A stretch of DNA of 64,000 bases from an uncultured Endomicrobiia bacterium (GTDB lineage: Bacteria > Elusimicrobiota > Endomicrobiia > DTEH01): assembly GCA_937936785.1 (NCBI GenBank), contig CALDDQ010000010.1, forward strand, positions 1 through 64,000. Direction: 5' to 3'. The translations under genes were made by a program, and so were the position numbers. Below, piece by piece: positions 42,689 through 52,000 of this stretch. Numbering within the stretch: the first letter of the stretch is position 1; each line of letters starts with the position of its first letter. The notes below the pieces were generated by a model. It searched no databases. It was given only the letters and a program-made list of their open reading frames with translations, and was not told where the DNA came from.

Positions 42689-44440
42689 TTAAGTTTTATC
42701 TATTTCTTGTTTAAACTTTCTTACAAAGGTTTCAATTGTAATCTTTTCTGAAGTTTGTTCATTATATTTTCTAACTGACAAAGATTTCTCTAACATTTCC
42801 TTTTCGCCAACCACTGTTATATAATAAACTTTCTCACTTATTGACTGTCTAATTTTATACTGTAACCTATTATCTGAATTATCAATTTCTGCTCTTATAC
42901 CACTTTTTATAAGTTCAGTTTTTACATAATTTGCATATTCGTTAAACTTATCACTTACAGGCAAAACTTTTACCTGCACCGGCAACAACCATAACGGTAA
43001 CGCTCCAGCATAGTGTTCTATTAAAACACCTAAAAATCTTTCTAAGGAACCTAACAATGCCCTATGAACCATTATAACATATTCATCCTTACCATCTGAA
43101 GTACGATATCTTATATCAAACCTTTCTGCAAGATTAAAATCTACCTGTATAGTTGAACACTGCCAAAATCTTCCAATAGCATCTTTGATTTTTAAATCAA
43201 TTTTAGGACCATAAAACGCACCACCACCTTCATCAATTTCGTATTTTAATCCAACTTTTTCTAACGCTTTTTTTAATGCTGACTCTGATAAATTCCAAAC
43301 TTTTTGTTCACCAATAGAATCTTTTGGTTTAGTTGCTAGTATTACAGAATATTCCTCAAACCCAAACCGTTTCAAAACTTCTGTTACTGTATATAACAAA
43401 TTTGAAATTTCAGTATCCAGCTGCTGCGGTGTACAAAAAATATGTGCATCATCCTGGGTAAATCCCCTTACCCTCATTAGTCCATGCAAAACACCTGATC
43501 GTTCATATCTATATACAGTTCCTAATTCAAATAATCTTATTGGCAAATCACGGTATGACCGAATTTTTGATTTATAAACCAAAATATGTCCAGGACAATT
43601 CATCGGTTTTATAATATAATCCTGTCCTTCAACATTAATTCCTGAAAACATATTTTCAGAATAAAAACTTAAATGCCCTGATGTTTCCCACAAAGTTGAT
43701 TTTGCAATATGTGGGGTATAAACTAATTGATATCCATTATCTAAATGAAATTCTTTCAAATAATCTTCAACAATTTTTCTTACTATAGCCCCTTTAGGTA
43801 ACCAAAAAACTAATCCTGAACCAAACTGTTCTTCATAGATATCAAACAACCCTAACTCACGACCAAGTTTTCTATGATCTCGTTTTTTTGCTTCTTCTAA
43901 CTTTTTTAAGTAATCATCCAACTCTTGTTTTGTATTAAACACAGTGCCATAAATACGTTGTAATTGTGGATTTTTTTCATCACCACGCCAGTATGCTCCT
44001 GCTATTGATAGTAATTTAAAATGTTTTGATAATCCTGTAGACTCTATATGTGGACCACGACATAAATCTACAAAATTGTAATGTTTATAAATTATAACTT
44101 TTTCATCAGGAATTTCAGAAATAAGTTCTAATTTAAACTTTTCATCTCTCTGAGAAAACAATTTTATTGCATCTTGTTTTGATAATTCTATACGTTCAAA
44201 CTTATAATTTCTGTTAACAATTTCGTGCATCTTTTGTTCAATTTTTGGCAAATCTTCTAAAGTTAACTTTTGTGGAATGTAAAAATCGTAATAAAAACCA
44301 TCTTCTATTGACGGACCTATTCCAAGCTTGGTCCCGGGAAAAAGTTCTACTACTGCTGAAGCCATTATATGGCTTGTAGAATGACGTAACGTTTCAAGGT
44401 CAGGAATATTATTATCTATATTATCTATACTTTTGATCAT
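42689..44440 (-). CDS. thrS: Threonyl-tRNA synthetase lacking the TGS domain
   Basis: 583 residues, class II. The protein begins with the editing domain (LRHSTSHIMASA with the HxxxH metal motif, DLCRGPHIESTG), followed by the catalytic core with motif 2 (RYERSGVLHGLMRVRGFTQDD, here given up to RVRGF) and motif 3 (HRALLGSLERFLGVLIEHY), then the anticodon-binding domain (LPVQVKVLPVSDKF). Compared with E. coli ThrRS (about 640 residues) the N-terminal TGS module is missing; the upstream sequence is occupied by another gene two bases away, so this is not a start-calling error. Confidence 0.94.
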   Translation of the reverse strand: MIKSIDNIDNNIPDLETLRHSTSHIMASAVVELFPGTKLGIGPSIEDGFYYDFYIPQKLTLEDLPKIEQKMHEIVNRNYKFERIELSKQDAIKLFSQRDEKFKLELISEIPDEKVIIYKHYNFVDLCRGPHIESTGLSKHFKLLSIAGAYWRGDEKNPQLQRIYGTVFNTKQELDDYLKKLEEAKKRDHRKLGRELGLFDIYEEQFGSGLVFWLPKGAIVRKIVEDYLKEFHLDNGYQLVYTPHIAKSTLWETSGHLSFYSENMFSGINVEGQDYIIKPMNCPGHILVYKSKIRSYRDLPIRLFELGTVYRYERSGVLHGLMRVRGFTQDDAHIFCTPQQLDTEISNLLYTVTEVLKRFGFEEYSVILATKPKDSIGEQKVWNLSESALKKALEKVGLKYEIDEGGGAFYGPKIDLKIKDAIGRFWQCSTIQVDFNLAERFDIRYRTSDGKDEYVIMVHRALLGSLERFLGVLIEHYAGALPLWLLPVQVKVLPVSDKFNEYANYVKTELIKSGIRAEIDNSDNRLQYKIRQSISEKVYYITVVGEKEMLEKSLSVRKYNEQTSEKITIETFVRKFKQEIDKT

Positions 44441-44442
44441 AT

Positions 44443-45126
44443 TTAATAATTAAACCCACCAAATCCTACTGATAAACTAACAAAATATCCATTAATTCCA
44501 ATTTCTGGAGAGCCAGGTATGTTGATGCCATTATCCAATGTCCAGTTATAGTTAGGCGATACTGTATATCCAAATCTTAACCCTAAAACAATTCCTCCTT
44601 TATTAATACTATAACTCTCACCTAAATTTAATAAATATTCTGTACACAAACTAATACTTAACAGAAACCCACCTGTTTTAATCTGAACTCCTTTCTTAGG
44701 ATTTAACAATATATCATTAAACGAAGGTATAGTTTGTTCATAAATTTTCACATCAATACCTCCACCACCTATACCTAACAATGGATAAACACTTAAATTA
44801 CCAACATTTAAAACTATATATCCTATGTTGAAAAATCCATATCCTGCACTTATTGATGCATTATACCCACTACCAAGATACTCTTCCTTGCCTGAAAGAC
44901 CATGCCCTTCACCACCAATTATTACATTATCACTTATAACTTGTCCTCCACCACCAAACGAGACAAAATTGTCTGACATTTTAGAATAACCACTGTTTTG
45001 TAATAATATGTTAAAATTATCTATGTTTATAACACTGTTACCGAACGAAAAATATCCTCCGCCACCACTTAACGAAAAAACTAAACATGGAATAAGATTT
45101 ATAAACAATATTAAAATTTTCTTCAT
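44443..45126 (-). CDS. Glycine-rich exported protein, probable outer-membrane barrel
   Basis: 227 residues, not recognised. It has a signal peptide (1 to about 19, LVFSLSG) and a glycine-rich body of repeated short strands such as GGGYFSFGNS, VSFGGGGQVIS and NASISAGYGFFNIGY, ending VSLSVGFGGFNY with an aromatic terminal residue. This suggests a small beta-barrel or surface-exposed lamellar protein. It lies between tRNA-Val and thrS with two bases to thrS, an odd place for an envelope gene, and would be co-transcribed with the translation genes. Confidence 0.65.
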   Translation of the reverse strand: MKKILILFINLIPCLVFSLSGGGGYFSFGNSVINIDNFNILLQNSGYSKMSDNFVSFGGGGQVISDNVIIGGEGHGLSGKEEYLGSGYNASISAGYGFFNIGYIVLNVGNLSVYPLLGIGGGGIDVKIYEQTIPSFNDILLNPKKGVQIKTGGFLLSISLCTEYLLNLGESYSINKGGIVLGLRFGYTVSPNYNWTLDNGINIPGSPEIGINGYFVSLSVGFGGFNY

Positions 45127-45167
45127 TGTTTCAACTCTTTTTACTATCCTTACTTAAAAACAAAACC

Positions 45168-45241
45168 TGGGCAGTACAGGACTCGAACCTGTGACCCCTG
45201 CCATGTCAAAGCAGTACTCTAACCAACTGAGCTAACTGCCC
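45168..45241 (-). tRNA. tRNA-Val (GAC)
   Basis: 74 bases on the minus strand. Acceptor stem GGGCAGT/ACTGCCC with discriminator A, D stem GCTC/GAGT, anticodon stem CTGCT/GGCAG with loop TTGACAT giving anticodon GAC, T stem ACAGG/CCTGT with loop TTCGAGT. CCA not encoded. It lies 15 bases after pth in the same direction. Confidence 0.95.
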
Positions 45242-45256
45242 AAATTTTTAAAAAAT

Positions 45257-45832
45257 TTAATCCAATTTTTTTTCTATAGCGTTAAAAGTAAGATTTTCAG
45301 CACCGTTTTTTATAACTTTTCTTACAAACGGCACAAATTCTTTTTTAATCTCTGCAACTAAAGGTAATTCTTCTCTTGAAAACTTTTCTAACACAAAATC
45401 TTTTACATCCACACCTTTTGGTACTGGACCAATACCAATTCTTAACCTAGAAAAACACTCTGTTTTCAACCATTCGCGTACGGATTCAATTCCTTTGTGT
45501 CCACCAGAAGAACCTCGTTGTCGTAACCGATAAACTCCTAAATTTAAATTAAAATCATCTGCAACAACTAAAATTTCTTGCGCAGTAATACCTTTTTTAC
45601 TAACATACTGTTCTACTGCAAGACCGCTAAGATTCATAAATGTCAACGGTTTTAAAAAATTTATTTCTTTCCCACAAATTTTTGTTCTACCAATTGCAAA
45701 ATCTCTGTGATTAAATAATTTAAAGTTCAATTCGTGTGCAATATAATCTATTAACATAAACCCTAAATTGTGACGGTCATAAATATGTTCCCGACCAGGA
45801 TTGCCTAATCCTACGATTAGTTTTATACTCAT
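45257..45832 (-). CDS. pth: Peptidyl-tRNA hydrolase
   Basis: 191 residues. It frees tRNA from aborted peptidyl-tRNA. Motifs: GLGNPGREHIYDRHNLGFMLID with the catalytic His, FLKPLTFMNLSG, VVADDFNLNLGVYRLRQRGSSGGHKG with the catalytic Asp, and FSRLRIGIGPVPKG. It follows rplY by 11 bases, the frequent L25-Pth pairing. Confidence 0.95.
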   Translation of the reverse strand: MSIKLIVGLGNPGREHIYDRHNLGFMLIDYIAHELNFKLFNHRDFAIGRTKICGKEINFLKPLTFMNLSGLAVEQYVSKKGITAQEILVVADDFNLNLGVYRLRQRGSSGGHKGIESVREWLKTECFSRLRIGIGPVPKGVDVKDFVLEKFSREELPLVAEIKKEFVPFVRKVIKNGAENLTFNAIEKKLD

Positions 45833-45843
45833 TAATTAAACTC

Positions 45844-46560
45844 CTATTTAACAGGTTTTTCTGATGAAGATTTTTTGTCAGCAGAAATTTTTGTTTCTGT
45901 GCCTTCTTCAGATCCCTCCTCTGGTTTCTTACCTTTTGCAATAACTTCCGGTTCAGAAGGTCCTGTGACTGCAGACTCTGCAGTTGTAGGTGTTACTTCT
46001 TCTATCTTCTTTGCAATTATGTGGACAATTATAGCATTTTGGTCTTCCAGAATTGTAAATTTATCCTGGTTTATATCTTTCACATGTACACCGTCTCCAA
46101 TCTTAAAGTTTGAAATATCTATCTCAATATTTTGTGGAATATCTTTTGGTAAACATTTTATTTTTAATTCTCTAATTGGGAAATCTATTATACCACCAGT
46201 AGCTTTTAGTGCAGATTCTTCTCCTAGAAGTTTTACTGGAATTTTTACTTCAATTTTTTCTTTCATAGAAATAATTTGAAAATCTATATGTATCGGCTTG
46301 TTTAATACATAATCTTTCTGAATCTCTTTTATAATAACAGGATAAGATTTATCTTTTATTTTTAAATTAAAAATTGTTCCTTCTAATGATGCTTTTTTAG
46401 TAATGTCCAAGATATTTTTGTATTTAATCCACAAAGAAAAATTTTTTTTACCTGAACCATAAGAAACAGCTGGGATATAACCTTCTTGTTTCTTCTGCTT
46501 AAGTTTTGCTTTTGTTGTCTGTTCTCGTTCTTCTGCTAAAATTTCTAATTCTGAACTCAT
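45844..46560 (-). CDS. rplY: 50S ribosomal protein L25, general stress (CTC) type
   Basis: 238 residues, the long form with a C-terminal CTC domain. The N-terminal part (LEILAEEREQTTKAKLKQ, with YIPAVSYGSGKK) binds 5S rRNA; the second domain (VKIPVKLLGEESALKATGGI) is the CTC beta-barrel. The last 45 residues are an acidic, Glu/Thr/Ser-rich disordered tail. It is between prs and pth, the standard order. Confidence 0.92.
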   Translation of the reverse strand: MSSELEILAEEREQTTKAKLKQKKQEGYIPAVSYGSGKKNFSLWIKYKNILDITKKASLEGTIFNLKIKDKSYPVIIKEIQKDYVLNKPIHIDFQIISMKEKIEVKIPVKLLGEESALKATGGIIDFPIRELKIKCLPKDIPQNIEIDISNFKIGDGVHVKDINQDKFTILEDQNAIIVHIIAKKIEEVTPTTAESAVTGPSEPEVIAKGKKPEEGSEEGTETKISADKKSSSEKPVK

Positions 46561-46585
46561 ATTTTTTCTCCTAAAATATTATTTT

Positions 46586-47536
46586 TTATACAAACAATGC
46601 ACTAATTGATGTGTTATCATGTATTCTTTTAATAGCTTCTGCTAAAAGTTTTCCCACTGACAAAATTTTTATTTTATCTTTTCTTTTTCCATCTAGAGGT
46701 ATTGTATTTGTCAACACTAATTGTGTTATTTCAGAATCACAAATTTTTTTATCTGCATCTTTACTTAAAACACCGTGAGTTGCTGCTGCATAAACTTTCC
46801 TTGCTCCTTCTTTATATAATCTATCTACTACTTTTAACAACGTGCCACCAGTATCTATCATATCATCAAAAATTACTGCTATTTTATCTTTCACTTCGCC
46901 AATTATGTTCATAACAACAGCATTATTAGGCGATGGACGACGTTTGTCAACTATAGCTAAAGAAACGTTTAACCTTTTTGCAAAAGAAAGTGTTCTTTCA
47001 ACCCCACCTGCATCAGGTGAAACAGCCACTACATCTTCTTTATTAACAAAATCCGGATGATTATTAAAGTATTCTAAAAAAACTGGAATTGCAAATAAAT
47101 GATCAACTGGTATATCAAAAAACCCTTGCAATTGTCCCGCATGTAAGTCCAAAGCCAAAATTCTATTTACCCCAGAGGCTACAAGAAGATTTGCAACAAG
47201 TTTTGCTGTAATTGGTACCCGTGGCGCACTTTTTCTGTCTTGTCTTGCATAACCAAAATATGGTATTACCGCAGTAATTCTTGCTGCAGAAGCACGTTTT
47301 AATGCATCTATTATTATTAATAACTCCATTAAGTTTTCATTCACATCAGGACATGTCGGTTGAACGACAAAACAATCCGTTCCACGAATATCTTCGTCAA
47401 CCTTAACATTGATTTCACCGTCAGCAAATCTGCCAACAAAACTTTTGCTTTCAGGTAGGTTTAGATAATCTATAATTTCTTTATACAAATCTTTATTAGC
47501 ATTGCCAGAAAAAATTTTTATTTCAGTATTTTTCAT
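46586..47536 (-). CDS. prs: Ribose-phosphate pyrophosphokinase
   Basis: 316 residues. It makes PRPP from ribose 5-phosphate and ATP. Motifs: SGNANKDLYKEI-type start, RFADGEINVKVDEDIRG, YFGYARQDRKSAPRVPITAKL and the PRPP-binding loop VIFDDMIDTGGTL. Length is that of class I enzymes. It lies between glmU and rplY, as in many bacteria. Confidence 0.95.
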   Translation of the reverse strand: MKNTEIKIFSGNANKDLYKEIIDYLNLPESKSFVGRFADGEINVKVDEDIRGTDCFVVQPTCPDVNENLMELLIIIDALKRASAARITAVIPYFGYARQDRKSAPRVPITAKLVANLLVASGVNRILALDLHAGQLQGFFDIPVDHLFAIPVFLEYFNNHPDFVNKEDVVAVSPDAGGVERTLSFAKRLNVSLAIVDKRRPSPNNAVVMNIIGEVKDKIAVIFDDMIDTGGTLLKVVDRLYKEGARKVYAAATHGVLSKDADKKICDSEITQLVLTNTIPLDGKRKDKIKILSVGKLLAEAIKRIHDNTSISALFV

Positions 47537-47553
47537 GTTTTTTACTTTATAAT

Positions 47554-48942
47554 CTATCTAATTCCATACATATTTTTTATTGTACTACTTTTATTTTTAT
47601 GAATTTCAACACTGCGCTCAATTGCTAATGTAAAAGGTTTTACATCCTTACTCAATGTTGACCCTGCAGCTACGACAACGTTGTTGCCAATTTTTATCGG
47701 TGCAACAAGATTTGCGTTTGAGCCAATAAAACTTTTGTCACCAATAAATGTTCTATGTTTCTGCCTACCATCATAATTACAAGTTATTACTCCTGCTCCA
47801 ATATTAACTTCTCTACCAATTTCTGTATCACCTATATATGATAAATGGTTAATTTTACTTTTATTTTTTACTATACTATTTTTTAGTTCAACAAAATTTC
47901 CTACACTAACATCATTGAATAAATTTACTCCAGGTCTTATCCTTCCATAAGGACCTATATTACAATTTTTACCAATTTTTGAGTTTGAAACAAATGAAAA
48001 TATTATTTTCGTATTGCTTCCAACGGAAGAATTTTCTATAACACTATATGGTCCAATAACACAGTTCTCTTTTATAACAGATTTTGTTAAAATACTGCCC
48101 GGATAAACAATTGTTTCTTTAGAAATTCTAGTAAAATAATCTATATAAACTGTTTTAGGCATATAAACACTTACTCCGTTTAACATAAGATTATTTAATA
48201 ATTTTTCTCTAACTATATCTTCAACTTCAGATAAATCTGCTCTTGTGTTTATGCCTTTTACTTCTATCTCATTTTCACATAAAAAAGTTGTTTTTGTTTC
48301 ACAATATTTTATTACATCTGTCAAATAATATTCTTTCTTTTGGTTTTCTGGTTTAACCTTTTTTAAACTTTCCCACAAGGATGGTAACTTAAAAATATAT
48401 ATGCCAGAATTTACTTCTTTAATATTTCTTTGGTTTTCAGTTGCATCCTTTTCTTCCACAATTGCAGAAAATCTTCCTAAACTATCCCTAACAATCCTTC
48501 CATACGAAAACGGATTTTTTATCTCCACTGTTAACACACAACTTTCTGTATTGGTTTTGTTATGATGAGCAATAAATTTTAACAAAGTATTCTTCGTTAT
48601 CAATGGAACATCACCAGATAATACTAATAAACTATTTATTTTTTTGTCAACGAACTTTTTTACCTGTAAAACTGCATCACCAGAACCTAATTGTTTATGC
48701 TGAGTAACAAATATTATTTTAGATTGCTGTGTTTTTGGTAAACAGGTTTTTATTTTTTCTATTATCTGTTCTTTTTTATGTCCTACAACAAAATATATTT
48801 TATCTAAATTTAATCTTAAAACTGTATCAAGAATATGTTCTATAATTGTTTTTCCACAAATTGTAAACAACATTTTTGGAATCTCGGATTTCATCCGAGT
48901 CCCTTCTCCAGCTGCTAAAATTATACATCCAATCTTGTTCAT
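47554..48942 (-). CDS. glmU: Bifunctional UDP-GlcNAc pyrophosphorylase/GlcN-1-P acetyltransferase
   Basis: 462 residues. The N-terminal uridyltransferase starts CIILAAGEGTRMKSEIPKML, with LVLSGDVPLITKNTL in the pocket, and the C-terminal left-handed beta-helix carries hexapeptide repeats and acetyltransferase residues (IGPYGRIRPGV, CNYDGRQKHRT). It supplies UDP-GlcNAc for peptidoglycan and lipid A. Upstream, a one-base gap links it to the 104-residue gene; prs follows after 17 bases. Confidence 0.94.
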   Translation of the reverse strand: MNKIGCIILAAGEGTRMKSEIPKMLFTICGKTIIEHILDTVLRLNLDKIYFVVGHKKEQIIEKIKTCLPKTQQSKIIFVTQHKQLGSGDAVLQVKKFVDKKINSLLVLSGDVPLITKNTLLKFIAHHNKTNTESCVLTVEIKNPFSYGRIVRDSLGRFSAIVEEKDATENQRNIKEVNSGIYIFKLPSLWESLKKVKPENQKKEYYLTDVIKYCETKTTFLCENEIEVKGINTRADLSEVEDIVREKLLNNLMLNGVSVYMPKTVYIDYFTRISKETIVYPGSILTKSVIKENCVIGPYSVIENSSVGSNTKIIFSFVSNSKIGKNCNIGPYGRIRPGVNLFNDVSVGNFVELKNSIVKNKSKINHLSYIGDTEIGREVNIGAGVITCNYDGRQKHRTFIGDKSFIGSNANLVAPIKIGNNVVVAAGSTLSKDVKPFTLAIERSVEIHKNKSSTIKNMYGIR

Positions 48943-48943
48943 T

Positions 48944-49258
48944 TTATAATTTTATTCTTTTCTTATAATCAATTGACATTTTGTGATATGCAGCAGAAGT
49001 TTTTTCTAACATAAACATCTGATTGCATAAATATTTTAATTGATTGTCTGTTATTAAACCTTTTTTATATAAAAAAAATGTTCTTCTACCTATCTCAACC
49101 AATTTTTGAACTTTTTTTTGTTCAAAATGCATCTCTTTAATTTTTGCCTGACCTAACCTTGTTCCATAAATAGCATCTTGTTTTATAATTTTTGCAGTGT
49201 CTTTTAAAATCTGTGTAACATTGTGTAACCAATTTTTTACAACATTTTGTTCTACCAT
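48944..49258 (-). CDS. Conserved-looking small helical protein of unknown function
   Basis: 104 residues, not recognised. It is rich in Lys, Gln and hydrophobic residues in heptad-like spacing (LHNVTQILKDTAKIIKQDA, KKVQKLVEIGRRTFFLYKKG), suggesting two or three helices or a coiled coil, with no signal peptide. The GRRTFFLYKKGLI segment is reminiscent of small helical proteins in other bacterial genomes, but I cannot name the family. One base separates it from glmU and 29 bases from truA. Confidence 0.65.
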   Translation of the reverse strand: MVEQNVVKNWLHNVTQILKDTAKIIKQDAIYGTRLGQAKIKEMHFEQKKVQKLVEIGRRTFFLYKKGLITDNQLKYLCNQMFMLEKTSAAYHKMSIDYKKRIKL

Positions 49259-49287
49259 ATATTATTTCCTCACAAAATTATATTACA

Positions 49288-50025
49288 CTAATAAATAATT
49301 CTTACTAAAATTAACCCTTTTGCCGGAGCAGGTCTAATCTTATAATAATCCCACGTTTTGACTATCTTTTTCAATTCATCTATTGACATCTTTTTTCTTG
49401 CAACTTCTATTAGTAAACTTACTATATTTCTTATCATCTTGTTCAAAAATCTTTTACTAATAAATTTTATAACAAAAAAATTTGATCTTTTATAAAATTT
49501 TATCTTTAAATTGCATTGTGTATTTTTACCTGATTGTGAATACTCTTTCGTTGTAGCAAAATTAAACTTTTTTTTACCTTCAACAATCTTAACTGCTCGT
49601 TTTAACATTGTTTCGTCAAGGTCATATTTAACACACCAACAATATTCTTCATACAAAACAGGAGGTATCTTGTGATTAAAAATTTTGTACTCATAAACTT
49701 TATATTTAACATCTTTTCTTGGGTTAAATGAAGCATTTACCCGTTTTATTTTTCTAACCTTTAAATCTCGTGGCAAAATTAAATTGATTCTTTCCAGAAA
49801 ACTTTTAAGTTCTATTTCTTCTTCAGTTCTTAATCTAACAACATTTTCTAATGCATGAACACCAGAATCTGTCCTAGAAGCAAACATATAATCAAACCCA
49901 TTTTTTAGCAACTGTTTTATTTTTTCAACCAAGACTTTTTCTACTGTTCTCAAAGAACCTTGACTTTGACTACCAAAAAAATTCTTGCCATTATATTCAA
50001 TAGTTATTTTGTATACAAATTTCAA
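49288..50025 (-). CDS. truA: tRNA pseudouridine synthase A
   Basis: 245 residues. TruA isomerises U38-40 in tRNA anticodon stems. The catalytic aspartate lies in FASRTDSGVHALENVV; YNGKNFFGSQSQG at the start and SKRFLNKMIRNIVSLLIEVA near the end are family motifs. It overlaps the YdjC-like gene by four bases (ATGA). Confidence 0.94.
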   Translation of the reverse strand: MKFVYKITIEYNGKNFFGSQSQGSLRTVEKVLVEKIKQLLKNGFDYMFASRTDSGVHALENVVRLRTEEEIELKSFLERINLILPRDLKVRKIKRVNASFNPRKDVKYKVYEYKIFNHKIPPVLYEEYCWCVKYDLDETMLKRAVKIVEGKKKFNFATTKEYSQSGKNTQCNLKIKFYKRSNFFVIKFISKRFLNKMIRNIVSLLIEVARKKMSIDELKKIVKTWDYYKIRPAPAKGLILVRIIY

Positions 50026-50732
50026 TTTGATTTTAACTTTAATTCTTCTACCAATTCAGTGTATGTTATCAACTGAACATTTTTTTCTCTTAAATAATTT
50101 TTTAGTTTAATATCACAACTTGCTAATAATTCATATTCTCGCCATAACTCTCCATAACCAGGATGTGTCATCAATTCTGCTACTGTAAACGGTTCATCAA
50201 TATTGCCCCAATACCAACCTTCTATAAAATGTGGTGCATAAACAATATTGTTAGTATCTAACAATTTTTTTTGTTCATCAAAAATGTTTAAATCATACGA
50301 AATTTTGCGATGAAATCTTATAGAAGGAATTTTATATTGTTTCATTAACGGAACCAAAATTTCAAAAACTTCTTTTACCATATGAACATGATGATGCCCT
50401 GTTAAATGATCTGGAATTAATCCTTTAGAAAAAATTGTATCAAACTGTTGTTTTATCTGCGACTCTATAACATTTTTATCTAAAGAATATTGTCTAAAAC
50501 CTATAATTCTACCCCTTGTGTGATCAATGTCAAACATGGAATCTAAATCCAGGTGAATACCTAAAGAAAGTCTCGGATTATCTTTTGCCAAATTAACTGC
50601 ATTATCAAATCCTTCTCTTGTTGTCATTAAACTTGTAGATGTTACTATTCCATCCTTATGTGCATTAATTATTCCTTGATTAATTTTTTCATTATATCCA
50701 AAATCATCCGCATTTACTATAAGTTTTTTCAC
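50022..50732 (-). CDS. YdjC/ChbG-family carbohydrate deacetylase
   Basis: About 236 residues. It has the metal-site aspartates and first motif KLIVNADDFGYNEKINQGI and the histidines of LGIHLDLDSMF and DHLTGHHHVH, which identify the ChbG/HpnK deacetylase family acting on N-acetylated sugars such as chitin oligosaccharides. The GTG at 50732 is selected because GGGAGG ends nine bases before it; the ATG at 50756 lies upstream of that site. It probably acts on a cell-wall or glycolipid sugar. Confidence 0.85.
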   Translation of the reverse strand: MKKLIVNADDFGYNEKINQGIINAHKDGIVTSTSLMTTREGFDNAVNLAKDNPRLSLGIHLDLDSMFDIDHTRGRIIGFRQYSLDKNVIESQIKQQFDTIFSKGLIPDHLTGHHHVHMVKEVFEILVPLMKQYKIPSIRFHRKISYDLNIFDEQKKLLDTNNIVYAPHFIEGWYWGNIDEPFTVAELMTHPGYGELWREYELLASCDIKLKNYLREKNVQLITYTELVEELKLKSN

Positions 50733-50792
50733 CTTATTAATCCTCCCACAAGACATTCTTCTAAAATTATATCTTGTATTACAAACATATTT

Positions 50793-51881
50793 TCATACAA
50801 TCCCTTTTTTAACCATACTCTCCAATATTTGTACAGCATTTAATGCTGCTCCTTTTAACAAATTATCTGATACTATCCACATAACTAACCCATTTTCATA
50901 CGATAAATCTTCTCTTATACGTCCAACATAAGTAACTTGTTGGTTTGCACTGTCAATTGGTGTAGGATATCTTAATTCTGCAAATTCTGAACTTGGGTTA
51001 TCAATTACTTTTACATTCTCTGCATTAGATAAAATTTCTTTTGCTTTATCTGGTGAAACCTTTTTTTCTGTTTCAATCCAGACCGTCTCAGAATGAGATC
51101 TGAAAACCGGAACTCTTACACATTGTGCTGAAATTTTAATTTCATTATCTGCCATAATTTTTCGTGTCTCATTTACCATTTTCATCTCTTCTTTTGTATA
51201 CATATTATCCAAAAAAATATCTATCTGCGGAATAAGATTGAACGCTATCTGCCGTTGAAATGTTTTTCCATCAATTTTTTGTGCTACAAAAGGTTTGTTA
51301 TCATCTGTTATTAAATTCTCTAATTTTTGCAGTTGGTTTAACACAAGTTCTGTTTCTTTTTTTAGTTCTATCATTGCTTTACCACCAGCTCCTGATACTG
51401 ATTGATATGTAGATACCAAGATCCTTTTTATCTTTGCAAATTTATGAATTGGATTTAAAACAATTACCATCTGTATAGTAGAACAATTTGGATTTGCAAT
51501 AATTTTTTTGTCTGTGCTTAACATATATTCATTTACTTCAGGAACTATAAGTGGAACACTTTCTTCCATACGAAATGCAGAAGAATTGTCCACTACAAAA
51601 ATATTTTTTTGTGCAAACAGTGGCGCAAATTCTTTTGCAACACTTGCGCCCGCAGAAAATAATGATAAGTGTATTTCTTTTGAAAACCTTTCAACATTTT
51701 CTTTTGTCAATTCTATAATACCATACTCTTTTCCACAAAATATAACATTCTTACCTTTCGACCTTGAGGATGCAAACGGATAAATTTTTTCTATTGAGAA
51801 ATTACGTTTTTCAAGCATTCTTAACATCTCTTGTCCAACAGCACCAGTTGCTCCTACTACTGCTACATTATATTTTTTCAT
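50793..51881 (-). CDS. asd: Aspartate-semialdehyde dehydrogenase
   Basis: 362 residues. It reduces aspartyl phosphate to the semialdehyde for Lys/DAP, Met and Thr. The NADP loop is VVGATGAVGQEMLRML, the catalytic cysteine lies in ANPNCSTIQMV, and AGASVAKEFAPLFA and SVSGAGGKAM are typical. Placed after leuB (119-base gap), it extends the branched-chain amino-acid block. Confidence 0.95.
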   Translation of the reverse strand: MKKYNVAVVGATGAVGQEMLRMLEKRNFSIEKIYPFASSRSKGKNVIFCGKEYGIIELTKENVERFSKEIHLSLFSAGASVAKEFAPLFAQKNIFVVDNSSAFRMEESVPLIVPEVNEYMLSTDKKIIANPNCSTIQMVIVLNPIHKFAKIKRILVSTYQSVSGAGGKAMIELKKETELVLNQLQKLENLITDDNKPFVAQKIDGKTFQRQIAFNLIPQIDIFLDNMYTKEEMKMVNETRKIMADNEIKISAQCVRVPVFRSHSETVWIETEKKVSPDKAKEILSNAENVKVIDNPSSEFAELRYPTPIDSANQQVTYVGRIREDLSYENGLVMWIVSDNLLKGAALNAVQILESMVKKGIV

Positions 51882-52000
51882 TGTTTAACTTTTCCTTATA
51901 CAAAATACATTTTTAGTTTATACAAAATTTTTCTCCAAATTTGCAACCTAAAATCATAAAAATCTATATTATTAAAGATTTATACCTACGACAATCACTA

